Shown: positions 44,545-53,117 of the stretch, one piece after another
Numbering within the stretch: position 1 is the stretch's first letter
Layout: the number at the start of each line of letters is the position of its first letter
DNA from: Arcanobacterium phocae
Lineage (GTDB): Bacteria > Actinomycetota > Actinomycetes > Actinomycetales > Actinomycetaceae
Direction of reading: 5' to 3'
DNA length: 64,000 nt
NCBI RefSeq assembly: GCF_018913465.1
Contig: NZ_JABAPM010000002.1
Location: forward strand, 124,001-188,000
Program-made: the position numbers and the translations under genes
Notes under the pieces: model-generated
What the model was told of the DNA's origin: nothing
What the model saw: only the letters and a program-made list of their open reading frames with translations
The model's database searches: none

Positions 44545-46791
44545 GTGACAAATCAAACCACACAGAATAAAGCTATTGCAGAAGAACAACATTTTGTCTC
44601 CCAAGCTTATGATGCGCTCGACGCTCAGGTGGATTATTACGGTGCACAGCTAACGAGAGTTCGCGCCCAAGGTGGCGGCGGAACTCCGGGTCAGGTCTCC
44701 GAACGTGATTCGTTCGCAAGTCACTACGAAGATAATCTTACTCGGTTACGGAACGTCGAAAATCGTCTGGTTTTAGGTCGCTTGGATACCAACGACGGGC
44801 AAATATATCACATTGGTCGTACCACCTTGCGTAATGCCGACGACGACATCATCCTTGTCGATTGGCGTGCCCCGCAGTCCGAACCTTTTTACCAAGCAAC
44901 AGCTGCCCACCCGGGAAATATTCGCCGACGTCGGCATATTCAAAGCCGGTTGCGTGAAGTCATTGGCGTTGAGGACGAACTGCTTACTGATTCCGATGCC
45001 GGCTCGGCCGATCTCAACCTCACCGGAGAAGGTGCCTTGTTTGCGGCTATGAGCAAAGCACGCGATGGCCACATGGGCGATATCGTGGCAACTATCCAAA
45101 CAGAACAAGATCGCATTATTCGTTCTGATGTTAACGGTATTCTCGTTGTCCAAGGCGGACCTGGTACTGGAAAAACAGCCGTTGCTCTGCATCGCGCCGC
45201 CTATTTGCTCTACACCTATCGCGAGCGCCTCGCTCACTCCGGCGTTCTCGTTATCGGTCCTTCACCTATTTTCTTGCGCTATATCGATCAGGTTTTGCCA
45301 GCCTTAGGTGAATCCAACGTCGTATCGACGACGGTTGACGATCTCCTGCCTCAGGTCCGAGCTACAGTTCAGGAGGATCCGGAAATTGCGAAGCTAAAGG
45401 GAGACATCCGTTGGGTAGAAATCGCCGAACGAGCGATCCGTTTAATCGTAGAGAAGCCTCGACTAGACACTGCGACGATCACTATCAACGGCAAGAAGCT
45501 CAGACTAACTCCGCGTATGGTCGAAACTGCACAACGCCGGGCGCGACGCACTGCAAAACCGCACAACCAAGCCCGTGATACATATGCCAAGTACCTTATT
45601 GAGCAATTAGCACAGCAGTTAGCCGATTCGCTCGATATCAACCTCGAGCATAATGACTTTCTTTACGGCGATATTATTGAATCGATCGATGCTCGCCGAG
45701 AGATCAATCTACATTGGCTTCCGACGTCGGCGCCTACGCTCCTCGCACGCATTTATCATTTCCCTGAGCTCCTGGAACGTATTGCCCCCGAGCTCAGCGA
45801 AGAGCAACGCACCATGCTTCACCGCGATCGCTCCCACGGTTTTACTCGCGCGGATATTCCGATTTTGGACGAATTAGCAGAACATTTAGGCGAATTTTCC
45901 TCCAGCGCACAAATTGCTGAAGAACGAGCTGTAGAAAATCAACGGCGTCGCCACGACGCTTATGTTTCAGACACGATGAAATCAATGGACTTAGGTGGCG
46001 GAATTGTTCAGGCCCAAGACGTTGCCGATCGTTTGTACGACGACACCTCGGCAGATACTCTAGCCGAACGTGCAGCTGCGGATAGAACATGGACGTATGG
46101 CCACGTCGTCGTCGATGAGGCCCAAGAACTGTCTGATATGCAGTGGCGAATGATTATGCGACGCAACCCGTCACGATCCATGACTATCGTCGGGGACGTT
46201 GATCAGCGTCCTCAAGGTGCACCAAGTGGCGGGTGGAAACAGGCGTTGGGAGCGCTCGGAGAATTTACCCGGATCGATGAGCTCACCATGTCCTACCGCA
46301 CTCCGTCATCTTTACTGGAGCGCGCCGCTGACATGATGGCTTATATTGGTCACCCAGTTCGCCCCGTTCAGGCAGTGCGGGATCTCCCCGATACATACGC
46401 AGCCGACGTCGTAGACACATCGCAGTTACAGTCCACATTGGCACAACGAGTCACAGCCGAATCAGAATTACTCGATCAACAATACGGGCAGAACCATGGA
46501 ACATTGGCGATAATCGCACCAACGGCTCTCCTAGCTGAGACTCAGCAGGCTATATTCAGTAACGAGAGCCTAGCCCAGTGGAGTATCGACAAAACAGGTG
46601 CCGATGTTGCACAACGCATTCATGTGTTGAGTGCTCGTGAGTCCAAAGGCCTCGAATTCGATACGGTAATCGTCGTCAATCCATTGGATATTGCAGATGA
46701 AGGGCCTGGCGATCTCTACGTTGCCATGACAAGGGCAACTCGACGGCTTGCGGTTGTCTCCCACGATGATCTCCCGAACGCATTGAAATAA
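44545..46791 (+). CDS. HelD/HelR-like RNA polymerase-recycling ATPase
   Basis: UvrD-like superfamily 1 protein, 748 residues, of the HelD group that clears stalled RNA polymerase from DNA; actinobacterial HelR relatives can displace rifamycin-bound polymerase. The N-terminal helices (~1-80) suit insertion into the polymerase. Walker A GGPGTGKTAVALHRAAYLLY is at ~204, Walker B VVVDEAQELSDMQW at ~520 and the late SARESKGLEFDTVIVVNP follows. The start is GTG at 44545 with GGAGGGG upstream. Rifamycin protection is an inference. Confidence 0.87.
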   Translation: MTNQTTQNKAIAEEQHFVSQAYDALDAQVDYYGAQLTRVRAQGGGGTPGQVSERDSFASHYEDNLTRLRNVENRLVLGRLDTNDGQIYHIGRTTLRNADDDIILVDWRAPQSEPFYQATAAHPGNIRRRRHIQSRLREVIGVEDELLTDSDAGSADLNLTGEGALFAAMSKARDGHMGDIVATIQTEQDRIIRSDVNGILVVQGGPGTGKTAVALHRAAYLLYTYRERLAHSGVLVIGPSPIFLRYIDQVLPALGESNVVSTTVDDLLPQVRATVQEDPEIAKLKGDIRWVEIAERAIRLIVEKPRLDTATITINGKKLRLTPRMVETAQRRARRTAKPHNQARDTYAKYLIEQLAQQLADSLDINLEHNDFLYGDIIESIDARREINLHWLPTSAPTLLARIYHFPELLERIAPELSEEQRTMLHRDRSHGFTRADIPILDELAEHLGEFSSSAQIAEERAVENQRRRHDAYVSDTMKSMDLGGGIVQAQDVADRLYDDTSADTLAERAAADRTWTYGHVVVDEAQELSDMQWRMIMRRNPSRSMTIVGDVDQRPQGAPSGGWKQALGALGEFTRIDELTMSYRTPSSLLERAADMMAYIGHPVRPVQAVRDLPDTYAADVVDTSQLQSTLAQRVTAESELLDQQYGQNHGTLAIIAPTALLAETQQAIFSNESLAQWSIDKTGADVAQRIHVLSARESKGLEFDTVIVVNPLDIADEGPGDLYVAMTRATRRLAVVSHDDLPNALK

Positions 46792-46836
46792 CACGCCCAA
46801 ATTTCAGCTTCCCACATAACTTACGGTCTGGTAGGT

Positions 46837-46848
46837 TTACAATTGTAA
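46837..46848. promoter_or_regulatory. Operator-like palindrome over the probable -10 of the acyl-CoA ligase gene
   Basis: TTACAATTGTAA is a perfect 12-base palindrome flanked by GGTAG on the left and CTACC on the right. TACAAT inside it fits a -10 hexamer about 46 bases before the ligase start. A dimeric repressor bound here would block the promoter. Confidence 0.5.
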
Positions 46849-46888
46849 CTACCACGTTATCCACTCGGACTTCTGAAGGAGATCGGAT

Positions 46889-48967
46889 ATGAATAATATG
46901 CAACGTGCTCATCAGCACTACCCTGCAGGGGTTAGCCCCACTGTCGAGATCCCAGACATCACAGTGGAGCGTTTGCTCGTCGATGCTGTCGCAGATTTCC
47001 CTAAACGAGTCGCTATTGACTTTTTAGGACGTGAGTGGACCTATGAAGATATAGCTCACGATGTAGAACGCTCCATCACTGTGTTGAAAATGTGCGGAGT
47101 CCGCGAAGGCGATGTCGTATCACTGATGTTGCCTAACTGCCCACAGCACTTCGCAGCATTTTATGCGGTCATCGCGTTGGGTGCTACGGTTGCTGAGCTG
47201 AACCCACTAGCTCCGATTGCCCAGTTGAATGCACAGCTGGACCTAGTTGGTTCCACCGTTGTTATCGCGTGGGAACAAACAATCGAAAAACTGTTGCGCG
47301 ATGGAGATTTCCACGATCGCACCTATTTATCAGTCAATCTTGTGAAGGCATTGCCAACAAAATCCCAGCTCCTACTCAAACTACCGATTAAGGCAGCTCG
47401 CGAACAGCGAGCGAAGCTTCGCGGCAATGTACCATCAGGAGTGCATTCGTGGGATAACCAAGTCAAGTATGCAGACCCATCAAATATTTCCCGGGCTTCC
47501 AACGTCTCTCCAGACGCCATCGCAGTTCTGCTACAAACTGGCGGAACAACCGGCACTCCTAAAGCGGTCAAACTGTCCCACCGCAATATTGTTGCAAACG
47601 CGAAGCAAAACGAAGAATGGCTAGTCAATTTTGCCCGCGGTCGCGAAACAGTTGGTGCAGTTCTGCCGTTCTTCCATGCTTTCGGGCTTCAGCTTTCGTT
47701 GAGTGTGTGTGTTAATTCTGCAGCTACTATCGTCATGACGCCTTCGTTCGACGTCGACATTCTGCTCGCTGGCCATTCACGTCATCCGATTACATTTTTT
47801 GCAGGCGTTCCGCCAATGTATAAACGCATTCTTGATGCACTGGACGCAGGAAAGAAAGCCGATCTGTCTACGATTCGGTATTGTGTCTCTGGTGCTATGG
47901 CTCTAGATCCTGCTCTAGCAACACGTTGGGAAAAAGCGACGGGCGGGTATCTTATCGAAGGCTACGGCATGAGCGAGGCATCACCTGTTATTGCCGCTTC
48001 TCCAATATCTCCCACGCGTCGTCCTTCAACTCTTGGTGTTCCGTTCCCATCCACAGAGATTAAAATTGTAGATCCCGAAGATCCTACCCGTGAGATCACC
48101 GAAGAAAATGAGGTAGGCGAAGTTTGTGCGCGTGGGCCACAGATTTTCCAAGGCTATTTAGGCAATGATGAAGAAACAGCTCATGCGTTCCTGGACGGCG
48201 GCTGGCTACGCACAGGAGATCTGGGACGCTGGGATGATGGGTTCGTCGTGATGGCTGACCGTCGTAAAGAGATGATCATCAATGGCGGATTCAATGTGTA
48301 CCCTTCGCAGGTTGAAGATGCAGTACGGCAGATGCCAGGTGTTGCAGATGTCGCCGTAGTAGGTATGCCAACGGATTCACTATCCGAATCAGTTGTTGCT
48401 GCTCTGGTACTTGAGCCGGGCTCAAAAGTCGATCTCGAAGCAGTGCGGCAGTGGACAGAGGATAAGCTATCACATTATGCCATGCCGAAATCGATTGCTA
48501 TTTTGGACGAACTTCCGCGTTCGCAAATCGGGAAAGTGATGCGTCGCGCAGTTCGTGAGAAGCTTGCATCATTTGAGCTTAATTCGGGACAGTGGCGAGA
48601 GAAGCTATCAGACGCATCAGCATCAGCATCATCGTTGGTTGACGAATACTGGTCCAATATCCGCGAGAAAGCCCAGGCGTCCAAAGAGGATTGGAAAGAT
48701 TGGACAGAGCAGAATTCAGATAAGTTTGATATGGTCCGAGCCAAGTTCACGGAGCTGGTACAAAATACCTCTGATAAAACGAAGCTCAAAGCAGAACTCG
48801 ACTCGACTGCACGTCAAACAGGATTATCACTGGAGAATTTCACCGCGTGGTTGTCACAATATCGCCAAGGTCTGTTTAACGCTAAGGACGGCAATCCCGG
48901 GAAAACATCGGATGAACGTGACGGTCACTCAGACAGCAAGGTAGATCCAGAACAACACAATGATTAA
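46889..48967 (+). CDS. Long-chain fatty acid-CoA ligase (FadD-like) with C-terminal extension
   Basis: AMP-forming acyl-CoA synthetase, 692 residues. Motifs: LLQTGGTTGTPKAVKLSHRN, GYGMSEASPV, RTGDLGRWDDGF and the acyl-activating tail LPRSQIGKVMRRAVREKL. It activates fatty acids for lipid synthesis or breakdown; chain length is not readable. The catalytic part ends near residue 565; another ~125 residues follow that are charged, helical and unlike normal FadD proteins. The start ATG has AAGGAG upstream. Confidence 0.9.
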   Translation: MNNMQRAHQHYPAGVSPTVEIPDITVERLLVDAVADFPKRVAIDFLGREWTYEDIAHDVERSITVLKMCGVREGDVVSLMLPNCPQHFAAFYAVIALGATVAELNPLAPIAQLNAQLDLVGSTVVIAWEQTIEKLLRDGDFHDRTYLSVNLVKALPTKSQLLLKLPIKAAREQRAKLRGNVPSGVHSWDNQVKYADPSNISRASNVSPDAIAVLLQTGGTTGTPKAVKLSHRNIVANAKQNEEWLVNFARGRETVGAVLPFFHAFGLQLSLSVCVNSAATIVMTPSFDVDILLAGHSRHPITFFAGVPPMYKRILDALDAGKKADLSTIRYCVSGAMALDPALATRWEKATGGYLIEGYGMSEASPVIAASPISPTRRPSTLGVPFPSTEIKIVDPEDPTREITEENEVGEVCARGPQIFQGYLGNDEETAHAFLDGGWLRTGDLGRWDDGFVVMADRRKEMIINGGFNVYPSQVEDAVRQMPGVADVAVVGMPTDSLSESVVAALVLEPGSKVDLEAVRQWTEDKLSHYAMPKSIAILDELPRSQIGKVMRRAVREKLASFELNSGQWREKLSDASASASSLVDEYWSNIREKAQASKEDWKDWTEQNSDKFDMVRAKFTELVQNTSDKTKLKAELDSTARQTGLSLENFTAWLSQYRQGLFNAKDGNPGKTSDERDGHSDSKVDPEQHND

Positions 48968-48987
48968 CTATCATTAGACCTCATATG

Positions 48988-49030
48988 AAAATGTGGGTGT
49001 AGCGATAACGTTGCTACACCCACATTTTTT
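48988..49030. terminator. Bidirectional terminator between ligase gene and nrdR
   Basis: A stem of ATGTGGGTGTAGC with GCTACACCCACAT and a 9-base loop, ending in TTTTT on the plus strand, between convergent genes. Confidence 0.9.
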
Positions 49031-49067
49031 AATCGTGTTCGGACACGGGAACTATAAGCTACTTATA

Positions 49068-49520
49068 TCATTGTGCTTCTTCGGCACGGAGCTGGGAAAT
49101 AGCAGATTCAAAATCTTCCAAGGTATCGAAGCTCGAATAAACAGAGGCAAACCTCAAGTACGCGATCTGATCAAGGTGCCGGAGTGGATTAAGGATCTCA
49201 CGGCCGATATCGTGAGCATGGATCTGCGCAAGACCCTGAGCACGAATACTCTCTTCAACTTGCTGTGCTAAAACAGCAAGTTGATCATCAGTTACTGGAC
49301 GACCTTGGCATGCCTTGCCCACGCCAGCAATAATTTTTTCCCGCGAAAATGCCTCTGACGTGCCCGACCGCTTAATAACCATAAGCGTAGCGGTTTCAGA
49401 TGTAGAAAAACGCCGTTTGCACTGCGGGCATTCACGACGGCGACGAATAACTGTACCGTCATCTGATGTACGAGTATCAATAACACGCGAATCCGCGTAG
49501 CGACAGAAAGGACAATGCAT
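49068..49520 (-). CDS. nrdR: Ribonucleotide reductase regulator NrdR
   Basis: Zinc-finger/ATP-cone repressor of ribonucleotide reductase genes, 150 residues. The start at 49520 ([13 protein letters not shown]) gives the family N-terminus; the open frame continues upstream to 49541. The zinc ribbon uses CPFC and CPQC; the ATP-cone begins [18 protein letters not shown]. It follows the LysM gene in the lexA region, the same arrangement as in mycobacteria. Confidence 0.95.
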   Translation of the reverse strand: MHCPFCRYADSRVIDTRTSDDGTVIRRRRECPQCKRRFSTSETATLMVIKRSGTSEAFSREKIIAGVGKACQGRPVTDDQLAVLAQQVEESIRAQGLAQIHAHDIGREILNPLRHLDQIAYLRFASVYSSFDTLEDFESAISQLRAEEAQ

Positions 49521-49574
49521 GTTCCAACAATAGCGCGTCATGACACATTTTACATATCAAACAATTCATATAAA

Positions 49575-50201
49575 TTAATATTGTGGCAAAACCAGTTCCT
49601 GGCCAGGCTGAATTAAGCCCCCGTCTAAGGCATTAAGAGCATAAATATCAGCAATGATCTGCGATGGCTCCACCGGCGCGTCGAGGCTAGAAGCGATAGA
49701 AGCTACAGTTTCCCCCGGCTGAACAACACGAATTTGTCCGCTATCAGGAGCTAAATCAAAAATCCCAACAACGGCAAGACCCGCCACCACAGACATAGCC
49801 ATAAGCCCAATGAATTGAAAAACTTTGCGTAGCTGAAGACTTACGATCATCTCTCGCAATTGCTCATAACCTGATTGCATCTGGAAAGACAGCGAATCCA
49901 TCTCCAAAGAACTTGTACGAGCAACATTCCTTCCAGTTCCATCTAGCGCGTGAGCGCGGTTAGCCACTACCCACTGCGTGTCTCCATCCGAAATATATGC
50001 AGGCGTCTGAGCCGAAGGAACGGCATATAAAAATCCACAGCCATTACTTTGTGGCCGATCTGGTCGAATGGTGCGACGTGGTGTGCGCACGCGATCGGAA
50101 ATAGGCTGCACTGGTGTACGAACTGCCTTTAATAATGGCTTTGTGCGGTGACGAGCATCTTTTTCGCGGACATCATATTCACGCATCTCTACAACCGACA
50201 T
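49575..50201 (-). CDS. LysM membrane protein, ChiZ/DivS/YneA-type SOS division inhibitor candidate
   Basis: A 208-residue protein with a ~126-residue basic cytoplasmic region, one membrane helix (residues ~127-150, FQFIGLMAMSVVAGLAVVGIF) and an external LysM domain (~156-206, RVVQPGETVASIASSL). It is divergent from lexA, with three SOS boxes in the gap, and is followed by nrdR. The same layout holds for Rv2719c (ChiZ) of Mycobacterium and, in function, DivS of Corynebacterium and YneA of Bacillus, which delay division after DNA damage. Role here is inferred from position, topology and SOS boxes. No peptidase domain is seen. Confidence 0.85.
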   Translation of the reverse strand: MSVVEMREYDVREKDARHRTKPLLKAVRTPVQPISDRVRTPRRTIRPDRPQSNGCGFLYAVPSAQTPAYISDGDTQWVVANRAHALDGTGRNVARTSSLEMDSLSFQMQSGYEQLREMIVSLQLRKVFQFIGLMAMSVVAGLAVVGIFDLAPDSGQIRVVQPGETVASIASSLDAPVEPSQIIADIYALNALDGGLIQPGQELVLPQY

Positions 50202-50223
50202 AACAGCTCCTCATAATCCTGGT

Positions 50224-50239
50224 TCGAACATCTGTTCTA
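50224..50239. promoter_or_regulatory. SOS box 1 (LexA site)
   Basis: TCGAACATCTGTTCTA, a close match to the actinobacterial/Gram-positive CGAACnnnnGTTCG pattern, 23 bases upstream of the LysM gene start. Confidence 0.9.
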
Positions 50240-50266
50240 ATGGTAATACAAGTACCGCAGTTTGTC

Positions 50267-50282
50267 TAGAACATCTGTTCGA
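50267..50282. promoter_or_regulatory. SOS box 2 (LexA site)
   Basis: TAGAACATCTGTTCGA in the lexA/LysM gap. Its core is identical to that of box 1. Confidence 0.9.
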
Positions 50283-50288
50283 TAGCAT

Positions 50289-50304
50289 CCGAACAAATGT
50301 TTGA
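50289..50304. promoter_or_regulatory. SOS box 3 (LexA site)
   Basis: CCGAACAAATGTTTGA, 22 bases after box 2 measured start to start, i.e. about two helix turns, so two LexA dimers could sit on the same face. Confidence 0.85.
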
Positions 50305-50456
50305 TTCTTTGCAGCATCTGCATTAGGCTTTGTTATAAGCAAAACATGAGCCTCCCACATACTTTGATGATCACTAGCAGAATCATCATTCACTGTTAGG
50401 ACTTAGCTTTGTGTTTGTTCAACCACGTCCCCTGAAAGCCAAGAAAGAGAACTCCA

Positions 50457-51158
50457 ATGACTCGGCTACCAATACTCACTCAACGTCAGCTAGCCATCGT
50501 TGATGCTCTCAAAAGCCTTCTAGCTCAACAGGGCTATTCACCGACTGTTCGAGAAATTGGCGAAGCTGTCGGCCTGAAATCTCCTTCATCAGTGAAACAT
50601 CAACTTGATGCATTACTAAAGGCCGGAATCATTTCCCACGATCCCAACCGATCGCGGACTTTGGATCTCACCGATCTTGGTCGCCAGCTAGATACCAGCA
50701 CTGGCGAGTTTCGTACAGAAACATTTCCTGACGCTGCGGCTTCATTTAACAGGGGTGAGGAGCCTTCATCCGAACCATCGATCAGCTTCGTCAACGTTCC
50801 GTTAGTTGGACGAATTGCAGCCGGAACACCTATTCTTGCGGAGCAACTGATCGAGGATACGTTCCCACTTCCCCGTCAGCTAACCGGATACGGCGAGCTC
50901 TTCATGCTCCAAGTCAGTGGAGACTCCATGATCGATGCTGCGATTTGTGACGGCGACTGGGTGGTTGTACGTCGCCAGCCAAATGCCGAGCAAGGTGAAA
51001 TCGTGGCAGCAATGATCGATGGCGAAGCTACTGTGAAAGTTCTATCTCGCACCGACGGCCACCGGTGGCTTCTTCCACGTAATCCTGACTACTCACCAAT
51101 TCCTGCAGACAACGCCCAAATTATTGGGCGGATCGTCACCGTTCTACGTTCGCTCTGA
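50457..51158 (+). CDS. lexA: SOS repressor LexA
   Basis: Repressor of the DNA-damage regulon, 233 residues. N-terminal winged helix (LTQRQLAIVDALKSLLAQQGYSPTVREIGEAVGL), self-cleavage site in GRIAAGTPI, catalytic Ser in VSGDSMIDAAI and Lys in EATVKVL. The start ATG follows AAGAAAGAG. The SOS boxes upstream indicate autoregulation. Its 3' end is 24 bp from the convergent DinG-family gene. Confidence 0.96.
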   Translation: MTRLPILTQRQLAIVDALKSLLAQQGYSPTVREIGEAVGLKSPSSVKHQLDALLKAGIISHDPNRSRTLDLTDLGRQLDTSTGEFRTETFPDAAASFNRGEEPSSEPSISFVNVPLVGRIAAGTPILAEQLIEDTFPLPRQLTGYGELFMLQVSGDSMIDAAICDGDWVVVRRQPNAEQGEIVAAMIDGEATVKVLSRTDGHRWLLPRNPDYSPIPADNAQIIGRIVTVLRSL

Positions 51159-51182
51159 TTCCACTGAGAGAAGCTTTGTTCG

Positions 51183-53117
51183 TCAACTATCTTGCGCCAG
51201 ACGTTGTAGAACCTCTCGAACAATCCGCGGATCCGTCGTCGGCCACATTTTCGGCATAGACGCCAATAGGAAACTCGAATACCGTGCCGTTCGCAACCGC
51301 GGATCAAGAACCGCCACAACACCGCGGTCAGTGGTTCGACGCAACAAGCGCCCTGCTCCCTGTGCCAGTAACAAAGCTGCTTGAGTCGCCATAACGCTCA
51401 TAAAACCATTGCCACCATTATGGTTGGCAGCTTCTGAACGCGCCTGCATTAACGGATCGTTAGGACGAGGAAACGGAATCCGGTCGATAATCACCAACCG
51501 GCAAGTTCTGCCCGGAACGTCAACCCCCTGCCACAAGGAGATCGTTCCAAATAAACACGCATCTTCATCGTCCGCGAAATTTTTAACCAACGTCGATAGC
51601 TGATCTTCGCCTTGAACAAATACTGGAACATCTACCCGATCCCGCACATACTCAGCAGCCCGCTCAGCAGCGGCTCGCGAGGTAAACAGAACAAGTGCAC
51701 CACCATGCGAAGCTTGGATAAGTTCTACCATTTCCGCAAGCGGCTCGTCCCCATACCCGTTCTTACTAGGAACAGGCAAATGCTTAGCAACATACAGAAT
51801 GCCCTGCTTTTCTGGCGTAAACGGACTGCCGACGTCTATACCTTCCCAAGGTCCTTGGCTCGGAAAATCTAGCCCTGTTCGCACTGCCATAACATCGAAA
51901 GAACCGTTGATTTTCAGCGTCGCCGACGTCAAAACGGTTGCTCGATTATCAAACAACTCATCGGCAATAGCGCCAGCAACTTCTAGCGGCGCGGCATACA
52001 ACACCCCAACGCCGTCGCTAAACTCAGTTTTCCAGACAACAAGTGTTTCGTTAGCAATCGCGTCAGAAAGCAGATCATCACACAGGTCCCCCATTTCACT
52101 CAACCGCGAGCGCAGAATCTGTTTTGCAATTGCTTGATCCTCAACCTTGCCAGACAGGCCAGTAGCGTACTCCCCAGCTTCTTGAATCCGCCCAGTTAAA
52201 CGCGCAATTGCATCAAACATATCTTGGGAAAAAGCAGTGATTCGTCCCTCAGGAAGATCTGCTAAAAGATCTACTAATTCGTCGGCAGATTCGTCAAGAT
52301 CACAATCGCTTAGCCCTGATTTACGTAAGAGTCGAGCGATACTTGTGATGTCGTACTTTGATAACACCCGAGTAAGCTGACCAGTAACTCGATCAACAAG
52401 TTCATGAGCCTCATCGATAATGAACGCTTGAGCTTCAGGCAAAACCGGTGTACCGGTTGCTGCAATACCCAACATGGCGTGATTAGTTACGACGACGGGA
52501 GCCTCATCTGCAGCTTCGCGAGCCAAATAAGGGAAGCAACTCTGCCTGACGGGACATTTTTCTCCAATACATTCTCGTTTCGGTACGGAAACTTGGGCCC
52601 ATGCCTTATCAGACACTCCCGGGACAAGATCGTCCCGGTCGCCGGTATCTGTACTCATTGCCCATTCGCGCGCTCTGACTATCTCCTCACCCGTCGCAGT
52701 TGCTCCTACTTCACCCTCTGCACGTGACAGTAGCGTTCCTTCTTCCGGGTAACCGCCGGTAGCCTTGCGTAAACACACATAATTGTTCCACCCTTTGAGC
52801 AACGCAATATCCACGTGCAGGCCCAATTCGCCATGCAAAGCATCTTTGACACGTGGCGCATCATGCAACATGATCTGACGTTGCAAAGCCAAGGTTGCCG
52901 TCGAAATAATCGCCCGTTTGCCGCTGGTAGCAGCCCACGACATGACCGGGACAAGATATCCAAAAGATTTTCCAGTTCCAGTTCCTGCCTGAATGAGGAG
53001 ATGATCGTCATCTTCAAGAGCTTGTGCCACCCGTTGCGCCATCGTCACTTGCCCTTCGCGTGTAGTGCCGCCTACCGAAGCAACAACCTGCGACAGCAAA
53101 GGTTCGACATCACTCAC
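51183..53117 (-). CDS. dinG: DinG/XPD-family ATP-dependent DNA helicase
   Basis: Superfamily 2 iron-sulfur helicase, 644 residues. Walker A AGTGTGKSFGYLVPV; a likely [4Fe-4S] set of cysteines in NNYVCLRK and ECIGEKCPVRQSC; DEAH box FIIDEAHELVDRV; and the C-terminal FGTISLWQGVDVPG and GAGRLLRR motifs. It unwinds 5'-3', possibly in R-loop or replication repair. The GTG start overlaps the hflX stop, so it is coupled to hflX. Confidence 0.93.
   Translation of the reverse strand: MSDVEPLLSQVVASVGGTTREGQVTMAQRVAQALEDDDHLLIQAGTGTGKSFGYLVPVMSWAATSGKRAIISTATLALQRQIMLHDAPRVKDALHGELGLHVDIALLKGWNNYVCLRKATGGYPEEGTLLSRAEGEVGATATGEEIVRAREWAMSTDTGDRDDLVPGVSDKAWAQVSVPKRECIGEKCPVRQSCFPYLAREAADEAPVVVTNHAMLGIAATGTPVLPEAQAFIIDEAHELVDRVTGQLTRVLSKYDITSIARLLRKSGLSDCDLDESADELVDLLADLPEGRITAFSQDMFDAIARLTGRIQEAGEYATGLSGKVEDQAIAKQILRSRLSEMGDLCDDLLSDAIANETLVVWKTEFSDGVGVLYAAPLEVAGAIADELFDNRATVLTSATLKINGSFDVMAVRTGLDFPSQGPWEGIDVGSPFTPEKQGILYVAKHLPVPSKNGYGDEPLAEMVELIQASHGGALVLFTSRAAAERAAEYVRDRVDVPVFVQGEDQLSTLVKNFADDEDACLFGTISLWQGVDVPGRTCRLVIIDRIPFPRPNDPLMQARSEAANHNGGNGFMSVMATQAALLLAQGAGRLLRRTTDRGVVAVLDPRLRTARYSSFLLASMPKMWPTTDPRIVREVLQRLAQDS

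Noticed and set aside
50211-50393. 60-codon minus-strand frame between the LysM gene and lexA
   Set aside because: It is composed mostly of the three SOS boxes and promoter DNA and resembles no protein.
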